From the NCBI GenBank assembly GCA_964637565.1, contig CAZWTY010000004.1, positions 21,412-85,411 on the forward strand: a stretch of 64,000 nucleotides of DNA, in the 5' to 3' direction. Under the pieces are notes generated by a model that was given only the letters and a program-made list of their open reading frames with translations, ran no database searches and was not told the origin of the DNA. The DNA is from DYJE01 sp964637565 (GTDB taxonomy: Bacteria > Desulfobacterota > Desulfobacteria > Desulfobacterales > Desulfolunaceae). Shown here in pieces: positions 53,612 to 62,660 of this stretch (positions are counted from its first letter, which is position 1; each line of letters starts with the position of its first letter). The translations under genes and the position numbers were made by a program.

Positions 53612-55363
53612 TCATTTTTTTGATTCAAGAAACCGGATGGCATTAGTATTCAGCGGATTGGCTTCAACGGCTTTTTTCATGAAACGCATAGCATCCTGCT
53701 TTCTTCCGGTTTGGTATTCAATCAGTCCAAGGTTGAAATAGGCCTGGTCAACGAATGACGGAGACCTTTCAATCACACGTTTATACATTTCCTTGGCTTT
53801 GTCATAATTTCCCATGGACGCATGGCTGTATCCCATATTGAAGTAGATATCCGGATTGTCAGAGTCAAGTCGGACGGCCATCTGATAGTACCCCAGTGCT
53901 TTTTCATTGTCTTTGAGGACAGTATGGATCTTTCCAAGAAGAAAACAGGTCCGGCTGTTATCAGGATTGACTTTCCATGATTTTTCGAGAGTTAACCTTG
54001 AAGCCACGAGATCACTGACCATTTGCGTTTCACCGAGGGACGTCAGGGCGTCGGAATAATCCTGCCTGTAAGTTTCCATTAAATCCGGCGTTTTTCTCAG
54101 GGCATCTTCAAAAGCCGCGACAGCCTGGTCATACCGTCTGCTTTCTTTCAATTCCACGCCCTTTTCAGCCAGCTTTTGATCCTGGTTCATCGTGCGATGG
54201 TTTTGAATCAAGGCGCGAATCTGGACATCTGCTCCGAGCTTTTGCAATCCGAAAACTGTTGGGACAACCAGCAAAACCACATAACAGAACACCCGAAAAC
54301 GTCTCCATAACACCCGGGCCTGACGATGACCAGGCCTGTTTTCATGGATGGTCAGAACCGTGCTTTCAGATGGCTCCTGAATCAAGTACCTCTCTGCATT
54401 CAGAAGTGTTCTGGTTTTGCAGTCGTCGCATTCATCGTCGAAAAGAGATCGCATAAAGGAAGCCATGTCTTTTTGCGAGATTCTTGTGCCGGTTTCAGCC
54501 ATGAATAAATCGATATCTTTCATCATGGATTCAGCACTCTGGTATCTTCTTTCAGGTTCTTTCCTGAGAGCCTTGTTCATTATCCTGTAAATCTGCTCTG
54601 GAAGATCATCTCTGAGCGCCTCTGCCGGCGTGAAGCTCGCGTTTCGCGCTTTGGCAAGAACCTGGAAGGTATCTCCGTCATACATCCTGGTCAGGGTCAG
54701 AAGTTCATACAGAACGATTCCGACAGAAAAAATGTCCGATCTGTGATCAATGACTTCTCCGTTGGCCTGTTCTGGAGACATATAGGACACCTTGCCTTTG
54801 ATGGTTCCAAACTGGGTGTTGGTGTCCTGATTGGCTGCTTTGGCGATTCCAAAATCGATGATCTTGATCTGACCGTCGTACGTGACGAAAATATTCTGGG
54901 GTCCAATGTCCCTGTGAATGATCTGCAGATGATTCCCGTCAAAATCATTCAGGGTGTGAGCATAATCAAGACCGGCTAAAACCTGTGAAGCGATAAAAAG
55001 AGCGATGCGATAATCGATCCCTGTTTTTTTCTCAAGAATACGCTTGAAGGTAAAGCGAAGGTCTTTCCCGAAAAGGCACTCCATGGCGATGAAATAAGTT
55101 TCATCCATGAATCCGAAATCGTAAATCTGAACAATATTGGGGTGATGCAGATACGCCGCGAGTTTGGCCTCTTCGATAAAAGACTCGATCAGTTTTTCTT
55201 CGCCATTGAGATGATGGAGGATTCTTTTAATGACAATGAGCTTTTCAAATCCTTCGGCCCCGGTAAGCTTTGCCCTGAACAATTCTGCCATCCCGCCCGT
55301 AGCGATTTTTTCCAGCAGGACATATTTTCCGAAATGGACGGACTGGGCGGCATTCATATCCAT
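53612..55363 (-). CDS. Hanks-type Ser/Thr protein kinase with TPR region
   Basis: A 583-residue protein. The N-terminal kinase domain (about 10-290) shows KIATGGMAELFRAK (P-loop), IVIKRI (ATP lysine), IIHRDIGPQN (catalytic loop with Asp and Asn), IIDFGIAK (metal Asp) and YMSPEQ. A single membrane helix lies near residues 352-370 (FCYVVLLVVPTVFGL). At least four TPR units follow (residues about 395-580, e.g. GYYQMAVRLDSDNPDIYFNMG, AYFNLGLIEYQTGRKQDAM). All catalytic residues are intact. The TPRs would be extracytoplasmic if the topology is simple. AGGAAAC before ATG 55363 sets the start. Its substrates are unknown. Confidence 0.9.
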   Translation of the reverse strand: MDMNAAQSVHFGKYVLLEKIATGGMAELFRAKLTGAEGFEKLIVIKRILHHLNGEEKLIESFIEEAKLAAYLHHPNIVQIYDFGFMDETYFIAMECLFGKDLRFTFKRILEKKTGIDYRIALFIASQVLAGLDYAHTLNDFDGNHLQIIHRDIGPQNIFVTYDGQIKIIDFGIAKAANQDTNTQFGTIKGKVSYMSPEQANGEVIDHRSDIFSVGIVLYELLTLTRMYDGDTFQVLAKARNASFTPAEALRDDLPEQIYRIMNKALRKEPERRYQSAESMMKDIDLFMAETGTRISQKDMASFMRSLFDDECDDCKTRTLLNAERYLIQEPSESTVLTIHENRPGHRQARVLWRRFRVFCYVVLLVVPTVFGLQKLGADVQIRALIQNHRTMNQDQKLAEKGVELKESRRYDQAVAAFEDALRKTPDLMETYRQDYSDALTSLGETQMVSDLVASRLTLEKSWKVNPDNSRTCFLLGKIHTVLKDNEKALGYYQMAVRLDSDNPDIYFNMGYSHASMGNYDKAKEMYKRVIERSPSFVDQAYFNLGLIEYQTGRKQDAMRFMKKAVEANPLNTNAIRFLESKK

Positions 55364-55582
55364 GTGTTTCCTGAACAAGCTTTCTTATATTAAGGTCTAT
55401 TGTCATGGTGCTTATTTTTAAAAAAGCATATATATCACATCGGACAGAGCTCCTCAACAGTCGACTTAAATGGCCGTCATGGCTTGCTTTTACAATCGCA
55501 TTGTTTTTTCTCCTGTCTCGTTGTATTCTTTCACTGTCACCGCTGTCTGCCACATAGCCATTCAGACCGTTGAAGGTTGCCT

Positions 55583-56410
55583 ATGAAAACGATAAAACGA
55601 CTCTTTGTTTTTCAGGTTATTTTCATGATCTCAATGACCATTGGCTGTTCCATGCAATCCATGGTCAAGAAGAGCATTGAGACTATTTACAAGACAAGCG
55701 TGGATGAACGGTCGGTCGGCCATATCCTCAACGACAAGAAATTAAGCGGATTGATCATGACGGAGCTGGTCAAGGACGATATGACCAACCTTCTCGATGT
55801 GACAGCCGAGTGCTTTTTTGGGTATCCCTTCGTGGTCGGCGAATGCAACAATCTCGAAGAGGCTCAGCGGATCATGGACATTGCCCAGAGAATAACAGAA
55901 AAACCACCGATTCCATATCTGGTAAAAAAAGGAAGTGTCGAAGACTGTAACCCTGCCCTGAACCTGAAAATTTCCACGGAAGTGAAAGCCAGACTTGTCG
56001 CTGACAAAAAAATCTTCGCGACGAATGTGGTGGTCAAATCAGTTCAATGCCAGGTCGTTCTGCTTGGCGTTTTAGGATCAAAAGAATCCATTCTTGCCGC
56101 TATTGAGCATTCCGAAAAAGTTGAAGGAGTGAAAACCGTTCATTCTTTTCTTGTTTCAACTGACACAGGTAGGTCATGGGACAGCGTGTTCAAGGCCATG
56201 GGTAAGAAAGCTGCTGATAAAACAGACGAAGCGATAAATGGTCATGGGGAAGACCAGAAAGCAGATGGTGCCGGGCAAGGACCACGGGCACCGCACGAAA
56301 CGACAACTTCTCCGGATGTTGGAAAAGAAACCATAGAACCCTCTTCTGAAGAAAGCGAACCACCCGTGAATACACCCCTGAATCCAGTCGATTCAGGGGT
56401 GACGAATTAA
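55583..56410 (+). CDS. Lipoprotein with two BON-like domains
   Basis: A 275-residue exported lipoprotein: hydrophobic signal with a TIGC lipobox (Cys at about residue 22), two alpha/beta BON-like units (about 40-110, GHILNDKKLSGLIMTEL; about 120-195, ISTEVKARLVADKK to VEGVKTVHSFLV) and a long acidic, Pro/Thr-rich disordered tail. BON proteins such as OsmY and DolP bind phospholipid or shock-related partners in the periplasm. An extra Cys pair (ECFFGYPFVVGEC) within the first unit may form a disulfide. ATG 55583 is preferred to TTG 55577. It is divergent from the kinase gene. Confidence 0.72.
   Translation: MKTIKRLFVFQVIFMISMTIGCSMQSMVKKSIETIYKTSVDERSVGHILNDKKLSGLIMTELVKDDMTNLLDVTAECFFGYPFVVGECNNLEEAQRIMDIAQRITEKPPIPYLVKKGSVEDCNPALNLKISTEVKARLVADKKIFATNVVVKSVQCQVVLLGVLGSKESILAAIEHSEKVEGVKTVHSFLVSTDTGRSWDSVFKAMGKKAADKTDEAINGHGEDQKADGAGQGPRAPHETTTSPDVGKETIEPSSEESEPPVNTPLNPVDSGVTN
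56373..56401 (+). terminator. Hairpin inside the last codons of the BON lipoprotein
   Basis: CACCCCTGAATC (56373-56384) pairs perfectly with GATTCAGGGGTG (56390-56401), overlapping the end of the coding region. No U-tract follows. It may reduce read-through into the convergent kinase gene. Confidence 0.45.
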
Positions 56411-56423
56411 GTTGTCACAACAT

Positions 56424-57938
56424 TCAAAGTGATAGAACCTCACGATTCTTTGGATTTTCCACAGGAAGCCAGACCGTGAATGTACTCCCGCTGTCAGGGG
56501 TACTATCGACAGATATTTTCCCATCCATGGCATCCACCAGCCCTTTGACAATAGAAAGACCAAGGCCTGTTCCAATGATATGGCGGGTTTTGTCGTTTTT
56601 TATCCTGTAGAATTTTTCAAAGATCATTTTGATATGCTGAGCGTCGATTCCAAATCCATTGTCTCGGACGGATACTTTGACATTTCCACCTTCAACGTCG
56701 GATGTGACGATAATTTCTCCTTCATTTGGAGTGTACTTGATGGCGTTGGATATCAGATTTCCGAAAATACTTTCGATGGCCAGGGGATCGGCCACCACGA
56801 AGGGCATGTTTTTCTGTTCATGGATGATCCGGAGTTTCTGATTTTTTCTCTCCGCACGGCTTTTTAAAAAATCAACAATCCCATCAAGGATTTCACTGAC
56901 TTTGACCTGGCTCGGGCGGTTGTAATCATTTCCAGCTTCAATTCGTGACAGATCAAGAAGGTCTCCGATCAAGGAAATCAAACTTTTTGTTTTTTCCCTG
57001 GCCCTTTCAAGGAGATGCCTGTTTTCATCGTCAAGGTGACCCACATCTTCGATGACCGCACCAAGTTGCTCATGGATTGTGGCAAGCGGAGAACGCAGCT
57101 CGTGGGCCACTTTGGCCACAAACTCGGATTTCAGTTGATCGAAATTTTTGAGATCCGTGATATTGGTGAAAATCATGACGGCGCCAAGACAGTCGCCGTC
57201 ATCGGCAAGCACAGACTGTCCCCTGGCCAGAAGATAGATCTCCCCAGGCAAAGTCAACTCGCAGGTCGGAACTTTTTCCGATTCAACATGCATGCCTTGT
57301 GAGATTTCATGAATCAGGCGGCAAAGTCCCTGATCGTGGACATAGGTTTCAATGGGTTGTCCAGGATCTGTGTCAGAATCAATTTCGAATCTTTTTTTAA
57401 AATCCGGATTCATCAGGACCACGACGCCTTTGGCATTGGTCACCACAATTCCGTTGGGAAGAGACTCGATAATGGCGTGAATCCGGCTTTTTTCCGCTCC
57501 CAGATCAGCAAGGTTTTTCAACCTCTCAATTTCAAGGGCTTTTGCCTGGCGCCTCAGCCGAAGCTTTTCCATGGCCCTGCTGACCACAATCCGCAGCTGA
57601 TCCGGCTCAAATGGTTTGGCAATAAAATCGTATGCGCCCTGCTTCATCGCTTCGATGGCTGTATCGATGGTTGCAAAACCGGTAATGATGATCACCAGGG
57701 CATTTTCATCCAGATCCTTTAATCTCCTCAGAACTTCTATGCCGTCAATGCCAGGCATTTTGAGATCGCAAAGTACGATGGAGATGTGATGTTGTTGATA
57801 TAAAGCTATCCCTTCTTCACCCGTGCTGGCTTTGAAAACCTGGCAGCTCATCCGTTTGAGGATCCGTTCACAGCCATCACGCAAATCCTGCTCGTCATCG
57901 ATAACGAGAACATTGGTTTTGTCTTCACTGTCTATCAA
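56424..57938 (-). CDS. Cytoplasmic hybrid sensor kinase: REC-PAS-HisKA-HATPase
   Basis: A 504-residue protein. The N-terminal receiver (residues about 8-125) has VLVIDDEQDLRDG, the phospho-Asp in IVLCDLKMPG and the AFDFIAKP-type lysine (YDFIAKPFEP). A PAS domain (about 150-260) follows, then HisKA with the phospho-His in VAHELRSPLATI, and an HATPase_c domain (NLISNAIKYTPNEG, RDNGFGID, GTGLGLSIVKGLVDAM). It lacks membrane helices. It starts with TTG 57938 behind AAGGAGGA and overlaps the upstream kinase by 4 bases, so the two likely act in one phosphorelay. No DNA-binding output is encoded nearby. Confidence 0.9.
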   Translation of the reverse strand: MIDSEDKTNVLVIDDEQDLRDGCERILKRMSCQVFKASTGEEGIALYQQHHISIVLCDLKMPGIDGIEVLRRLKDLDENALVIIITGFATIDTAIEAMKQGAYDFIAKPFEPDQLRIVVSRAMEKLRLRRQAKALEIERLKNLADLGAEKSRIHAIIESLPNGIVVTNAKGVVVLMNPDFKKRFEIDSDTDPGQPIETYVHDQGLCRLIHEISQGMHVESEKVPTCELTLPGEIYLLARGQSVLADDGDCLGAVMIFTNITDLKNFDQLKSEFVAKVAHELRSPLATIHEQLGAVIEDVGHLDDENRHLLERAREKTKSLISLIGDLLDLSRIEAGNDYNRPSQVKVSEILDGIVDFLKSRAERKNQKLRIIHEQKNMPFVVADPLAIESIFGNLISNAIKYTPNEGEIIVTSDVEGGNVKVSVRDNGFGIDAQHIKMIFEKFYRIKNDKTRHIIGTGLGLSIVKGLVDAMDGKISVDSTPDSGSTFTVWLPVENPKNREVLSL

Positions 57939-59565
57939 CTGGACGTTCCTCCTTCATTGTTTTTCAACAGCTCAATACGAAACTTCGTTCCCCGTCCTCT
58001 TTCACTTTCAACGGCAATCGATCCCCCATGATTTTCAATAATTCCATACACCATGCTCAAACCAAGGCCTGTGCCTTTGCCTTCGCCTTTGGTTGTGAAA
58101 AAGGGTTCGAATATATGGGGAATGATGTCTTCGGGGATACCACAACCAGTGTCTTGAATTTCAATATAAACACGTGCTTCATTTTCGACCCGGCCTGTGG
58201 TGACAGTAAGCTTTCCTGAGCCGTCCATGGCGTCGGCGGCGTTGAGAATGATGTTCATGAACACATGGTTCATTTGTTGGCCGTCTGCTTGAACCAAAGG
58301 AAGATCCGGGTCATAATTGCATTCGATCTCTATATTGTGAAATAAGGTCTGGCTTTCCAGGAGAAAAAGCGTCCGAGACAGGGATTTGTTGATATCGAGA
58401 GGGTGCATTTCACGTCGGGTCTGTCGTGCAAATTCCAAAAGTTCCTTGACGGTATCACTGCACCTCTGAGCGTCTCGTAATATTCGGTTGATATCATCAC
58501 TCGCCCCCTCAGGCAGATCGTATTCTTCGAGAATAAGCTTGGCAAACAGCATAACGCCACCCAAAGGGTTGTTCAGCTGATGGGCTACACCCGCGGCAAG
58601 TTTACCAAGAGAAGACATTTTTTCAGCTTGAAGAAGCTGGATCTGCGTTTTTCGAAGTTTCGACTGCATTTCAAGGTATTCTCTCAGGTCATGGAAAAAA
58701 CCAATGGTCGCTACTTCTTTGTCCCCTTCATAAATAATGGCGGCATTCAGGCTGATGGGCATGACCTGACCGTGTTTGTCCATGCCATCGGCTCTGTATC
58801 CTTTCAGTTTACCTTTTCCTCCGTACTCGTCACTTCGAAGAAGACGCATGATTTCTTCAGCAACACCTGGTGGATAGGTCATTCGGATATCAAGATGTTC
58901 AAGAGCGTATTCGACGGAATAACCAGTTATTTCAGCTGCGGCATCGTTAAATATTATAATTTTCCCCGACATATCCGCGGCAATAACTCCGTCGACGGCG
59001 CTGTTGATCAGATTGTGGAGAAAGGCATTGGATCGCCTGAGTTGGTGCTCGATTTCATGGATACCAGGTTCTTCATAATCCATGACCACTGCGGAAAATG
59101 TCATTCCTTCGTCTTCGATGGGATAGGAGTATTTACATCGTTCTTTCTTGTTTTTTTGAAAACCGTCGTTTTCAAAACGATTAAATGGCTTCCCGGTTTT
59201 TATGGTTTTGATCGCGATACAGTCGGCACATGGTTCATTACAGTTGTAAATAAACTCGTAACAGAATTTTCCAACACCTTCCGACTGAAAATCATTTTTG
59301 TCATCATGATTCGTCGCGACAATTTTCCTGTCGTCTGAGACAATGATCAATCGCCTTCTGTATCCGTCAACGGCTTTTACAAGAAGNNNNNNNNNNNNNN
59401 NNNNNNNNNNNNNNNNNNNNNNNNNNNNNNNNNNNNNNNNNNNNNNNNNNNNNNNNNNNNNNNNNNNNNNNNNNNNNNNNNNNNNNCGTCTGAGACAATG
59501 ATCAATCGCCTTCTGTATCCGTCAACGGCTTTTACAAGAAGTTTTTTTTCTTTGTCCGTTCTCAT
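57935..59565 (-). CDS. Cys-rich-sensor PAS histidine kinase, interrupted by a false scaffold gap
   Basis: As assembled, the frame is broken by the N run at 59387-59486. If the 55-bp duplication at its edges is collapsed, one 491-residue protein results, starting at ATG 59565 (MRTDKEKKLLVKAVDGYRRR, then LIIVSDDRKIV). Domains in order: an N-terminal PAS-like segment with cysteines (YNCNEPCADC, ERCKYSYP), a canonical PAS (about 125-250), HisKA with GVAHQLNNPLGGVM, and HATPase (IILNAADAMDG, DTGCGIPED, EPFFTTKGEGKGTGLGLSM). It is soluble. It is the first gene of a two-gene operon with the hybrid kinase. The upstream GGA and spacing support ATG 59565. Confidence 0.82.
59332..59386. repeat. 55-bp exact direct repeat, copy A
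   Basis: The 55 bases immediately left of the N run are identical to 59487-59541 on its right. See the gap entry. Confidence 0.97.
59387..59486. other. 100-N scaffold gap, probably spurious
   Basis: Exactly 100 N, the conventional length for unknown gaps. Both sides carry the same 55 bases, and joining them restores one kinase reading frame. The true sequence most likely has no gap here. Confidence 0.9.
59487..59541. repeat. 55-bp exact direct repeat, copy B
   Basis: Identical to 59332-59386. Most likely the same locus present at two contig ends rather than a biological repeat. Confidence 0.97.
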
Positions 59566-59704
59566 GGCTATTCCGTCTTTTCATTTACAGACATCCAAGA
59601 AACCCTTTAACCGGATCATACCGATAAAATCACTATGCTGAACGGAAGGCTCAACCTCCATTCAGTAAACCTGACCGTTAAGAGCAAAAATCCATACAAA
59701 AAAG

Positions 59705-59735
59705 AAAAGCCGTACTTTAGAAAAATACGGCTTTT
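59705..59735 (-). terminator. Intrinsic terminator downstream of metF
   Basis: A 10-bp stem AAAAGCCGTA (59705-59714) with TACGGCTTTT (59726-59735). Read on the minus strand it is followed by a T-rich tract (TTTTCTTTTTT), 38 bases after the metF stop. Confidence 0.8.
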
Positions 59736-59772
59736 TGACAAATAAAATGAGGAGCGATCGATGTATGAATAA

Positions 59773-60699
59773 TCAATCCACTACAGGTCTTGGAAGGACT
59801 TTGGCCAGTTCGGCAATTTCCGGAACCTTGTGCTCCCACTCAATGGCCATAAGATGAACACCGGCGACGCCTTTCATTTCCTTAAACTCCTCGATCTGTT
59901 CACAGGCAATTTTAATCCCTTCATCCGCGACTTTCTTTTTATCAACCCCTTCAAGGCGCTTGATGATTTCATCGGGGACTTCAATTCCGGGAACCTTGCT
60001 TTTCATGTACTTGGCCATACCTATACTTTTCATCGGAGTGATTCCGGCGAGAATGTATGTTTTTTCCGTCAATCCCATGTCATTAGCAATTCTGATGAAC
60101 TCACGCATCTTGTTCATATTGTAGACACACTGGGTCTGAATGAAATCGCATCCCGCTTCAACTTTTTTTGCAAGCCGATGAACTCTCCACTCAAAAGGAT
60201 CTGCAAACGGGTTAGACGCGGCACCGATAAAGAATTTGGGAGGCTCGTGAATTTCTTCTCCACTCAGGAATTTTCCTTCGTCCCGCATTTTTTTGACCAT
60301 CGATATAAGCTGCATGGAGTCAATGTCGAAAACTCCTTTCGCGTTGGGATGGTCGCCAAACTGCTGATGGTCTCCTGATAGACAGAGAATGTTGCGAAGA
60401 CCATGGGCGTAAGCTCCAAGAATATCGGACTGCATGGCGATCCGGTTCCTGTCACGACAGACCATCTGGTAGTTGGGTTCAAGTCCGATACTTTTCACGA
60501 TCAATGACGCAGCCCAACTGGACATACGCACCATCGCCGTCTGGTTGTCGGTGATGTTTACCATGTCTACGTTACCGACAAGATGCTGGGCCTTTTCTTT
60601 AACATGTTCAACACTGGTGCCGCGAGGTGGACCCAGCTCTCCGGTAAATGCGAAATGTCCTGCTTTCAATATTTTTTCTAAATTGCTTCCAGCTTTCAT
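59773..60699 (-). CDS. metF: Methylene-tetrahydrofolate reductase
   Basis: A 308-residue flavin TIM barrel interconverting methylene-THF and methyl-THF. Family marks: FTGELGPPRGTS with the catalytic Glu, NITDNQTAMVRMS, LCLSGDHQQFGDHPNAKGVFD and FIQTQCVYN. It is the short bacterial form. AAGGAA upstream sets the start at ATG 60699 rather than 60717. It is the last gene of an operon with cytochrome c3, metV, a NarI-like cytochrome b and an HdrC-like protein. Electrons are therefore probably exchanged with those subunits through MetV rather than with NADH. It could run in the oxidative direction during acetate or methyl-group oxidation, or reductively for methionine and acetyl-CoA. Confidence 0.93.
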   Translation of the reverse strand: MKAGSNLEKILKAGHFAFTGELGPPRGTSVEHVKEKAQHLVGNVDMVNITDNQTAMVRMSSWAASLIVKSIGLEPNYQMVCRDRNRIAMQSDILGAYAHGLRNILCLSGDHQQFGDHPNAKGVFDIDSMQLISMVKKMRDEGKFLSGEEIHEPPKFFIGAASNPFADPFEWRVHRLAKKVEAGCDFIQTQCVYNMNKMREFIRIANDMGLTEKTYILAGITPMKSIGMAKYMKSKVPGIEVPDEIIKRLEGVDKKKVADEGIKIACEQIEEFKEMKGVAGVHLMAIEWEHKVPEIAELAKVLPRPVVD

Positions 60700-60775
60700 A
60701 TCGATACTTTCCTTCATTTAATAATGTGAGTATCAATAACAACAATTGTTATTTAAACATAGCCATTCGATCAAG

Positions 60776-61159
60776 TTACTCTCTGTCATACCGGGGATAA
60801 ACACCTTGTTCTCGGCATATGCTCCGCGCAAGCGCGAGCATTTCTGGAATGTTGATGCCAAGAGGGCAGTAACATCGGGTGCACAGAGCGCATCTTTCCC
60901 AGACATTGTCACGGATTTCCCCAAGGGTCACCTTGTCAACCATTCCCTTTTTCTTGTATAATATACCGATAGAATTGATGAATTTATACGAAGGGGTGTA
61001 TTTGGGATCTTTGTCCCGTGCCATGTATAAAAAACAGCTTTCTGCACATAACGTGCAGTGAGCACAAGCCTTGAGGGAAAGTTTCATTTTCGTTTTGTAC
61101 TGGTCAAGTCTTTCTTTGACACGATCGGTGTCAACACCTGCCGTATTTATTTTTGCCAT
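60776..61159 (-). CDS. HdrC-like protein with two 4Fe-4S motifs
   Basis: A 127-residue soluble iron-sulfur protein. The first cluster motif is CX2CX2CX3C at Cys32, Cys35, Cys38 and Cys42 (CAHCTLCAESC). The second is Cys90, Cys93, Cys96 and Cys98 (CALCTRCYCP), in which the last spacing is one residue instead of the usual three. The layout equals the N-terminal part of QmoC or HdrC/GlpC-type subunits. With the adjacent membrane cytochrome b it makes a split QmoC-like unit. It probably passes electrons between MetFV and the b haems. GGGAGA precedes the ATG. Confidence 0.85.
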   Translation of the reverse strand: MAKINTAGVDTDRVKERLDQYKTKMKLSLKACAHCTLCAESCFLYMARDKDPKYTPSYKFINSIGILYKKKGMVDKVTLGEIRDNVWERCALCTRCYCPLGINIPEMLALARSICREQGVYPRYDRE

Positions 61160-61223
61160 GGATATCTCCCAAGATCGTTCATGATAAAAAACAAGTCCAA
61201 AGCTTCATACCTTTATAGGCCCG

Positions 61224-61895
61224 TTACCAGGTCCTGTTGCCTTTTCCAAGGCTGTATTCGCTTTCGATAGTAAACCGGAATACAAAGAAAAAGACCATGT
61301 GAACAAATTTTGTGAACGGAACAGCCATGAGCATGATTTCACCCGCAAGGATGTGAAGTGTGATAATCAGCCGGTAATCGGGAACCAACTGATGGTAAGC
61401 GATGAAACCTGTGATGAACGGTGCTGTGGCGATCAAGAGTATCACATAGTCATACCAGTCTGTTATGGCCCTGACCTTAGGAACGAACAGTCTCCTGTAG
61501 AGAAAATATAGGCCACAGATCAAGAGAACGATCGTCAGATAGTCCGTCATTTTTTCTGAAAAAGAAAACAAACTGAATCCGATGGCCTGATCCAGAAGAA
61601 GGTTGTGTGCAAGAAGAAACAAAGGTGCGATGATCAGACAGATGTGAAACACCGTGGTGACGATGATCATGACCGGATTGACACCTGCCACCGATAATTT
61701 AGTTTTGTTGATGAAATGATCGATACTTTCCTTTGATATTTTTTTTCGGGGTCTCGGGTTGTAAATCACATGCGGATTTTTTTTCGTTAACGAGAAAAAA
61801 CGGTAGGTCTGGAATACAAGGCCAAGGAGAAATACGACAAACGAAATCCAGACCAGAGGTCCTCGTATGAAGTCAAATAGTGCTGAGTTTACCAT
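61224..61895 (-). CDS. NarI/DsrM/QmoC-type membrane cytochrome b subunit
   Basis: A 223-residue protein with five membrane helices (about 12-31, 73-97, 116-136, 148-168 and 176-202). Candidate haem b ligands are His84 and His97 in helix 2 and His181 and His199 in helix 5. The last pair has the same 18-residue spacing as the ligands His187/His205 of NarI. A basic cytoplasmic loop (RPRKKISKESIDHFINK) lies between helices 1 and 2. Such subunits exchange electrons with menaquinone or with periplasmic cytochromes. It fits between the HdrC-like protein and cytochrome c3 of this operon. Confidence 0.85.
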   Translation of the reverse strand: MVNSALFDFIRGPLVWISFVVFLLGLVFQTYRFFSLTKKNPHVIYNPRPRKKISKESIDHFINKTKLSVAGVNPVMIIVTTVFHICLIIAPLFLLAHNLLLDQAIGFSLFSFSEKMTDYLTIVLLICGLYFLYRRLFVPKVRAITDWYDYVILLIATAPFITGFIAYHQLVPDYRLIITLHILAGEIMLMAVPFTKFVHMVFFFVFRFTIESEYSLGKGNRTW

Positions 61896-61956
61896 ATAAA
61901 ATCTCTTTCTTTTTAATATTGAATATTAAACACAGAGTTAAATATTTTTATAAACT

Positions 61957-62628
61957 CTATCTATAGTACCTTTTTTCATAAGGTTCCTGAACGGTGGTTC
62001 TCTGAACCTGATTCTTCCACTGCATGGGCTGCTGAATTTTCAAGATGTCGTCAAGTCTGTTCTGACTTTTCAATCGTTCGTAAATATCGAGCCATGCACA
62101 AGGAATATCCTGGCTGATCTCACATTTACCCCTGTTCGTACCACCACATGGACCGTTGAAAAGCCCTTTGGCACAGCGGGTCACAGGACAGATACCGCCG
62201 GTGTATGCAAGAACGCATTCACCGCAGGCCCTGCATTTTTCTTCATACATGCCGATTTCCCGATCCACTCCGATGGACACCGTATTTACCGCTGGAAAAA
62301 CGGGAATCGCCGGATACCTTTCAGCCATAAGCTGAACACCCGCACCACAGGCCATGGACAGGACACAGTCATAGTCCTTGATTTTTTCATCAAGCTCGAT
62401 GAGGAACTGCATGTTGCATTGGCGTTCAACAGTGTACGATCCCAGCTTTTTCATTTTCTTTTCAAGCCTGAAAACGGTGTTCAATTCAGCGTTGAGTTCG
62501 TTCACCTCTCTCTGTCCGCCAGCAAGACAAACCGAAGCGCATCCGCCACAACCGACGGTCAGGATCTTGTTGTAATCAGCAATGGAGTCTTTGATCTCTT
62601 CAACAGGTTTTCTCTTTGATTTTACCAC
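61957..62628 (-). CDS. metV: MetV, methylene-THF reductase partner with Zn/Fe-S cysteines
   Basis: A 223-residue protein of the MetV (MTHFR C-terminal-like) family. An N-terminal lobe has TVGCGGCASVCLAGG and DCVLSMACGAGVQLM, and a C-terminal Cys-rich lobe has KCRACGECVLAYTGGICP, TRCAKGLFNGPCGG and GKCEI. MetV proteins carry iron-sulfur clusters and pass electrons to or from the MetF flavin in acetogens, where partners are RnfC2 or HdrABC-MvhD. Here the partners are a membrane cytochrome and c3. GTG 62628 is the start, 5 bases after AGGAGG. Confidence 0.88.
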   Translation of the reverse strand: MVKSKRKPVEEIKDSIADYNKILTVGCGGCASVCLAGGQREVNELNAELNTVFRLEKKMKKLGSYTVERQCNMQFLIELDEKIKDYDCVLSMACGAGVQLMAERYPAIPVFPAVNTVSIGVDREIGMYEEKCRACGECVLAYTGGICPVTRCAKGLFNGPCGGTNRGKCEISQDIPCAWLDIYERLKSQNRLDDILKIQQPMQWKNQVQRTTVQEPYEKRYYR

Positions 62629-62660
62629 GTTATCCTCCTAATTATTTATCGCCGATGGCA

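Noticed and set aside
58580..59338. 252-residue plus-strand frame over the PAS kinase
   Set aside because: Antisense shadow of a histidine kinase with intact domains.
59332..59541. 55-bp direct repeat as an attachment site or transposon target duplication
   Set aside because: It flanks only N's, and collapsing it restores one gene, so assembly overlap explains it better.
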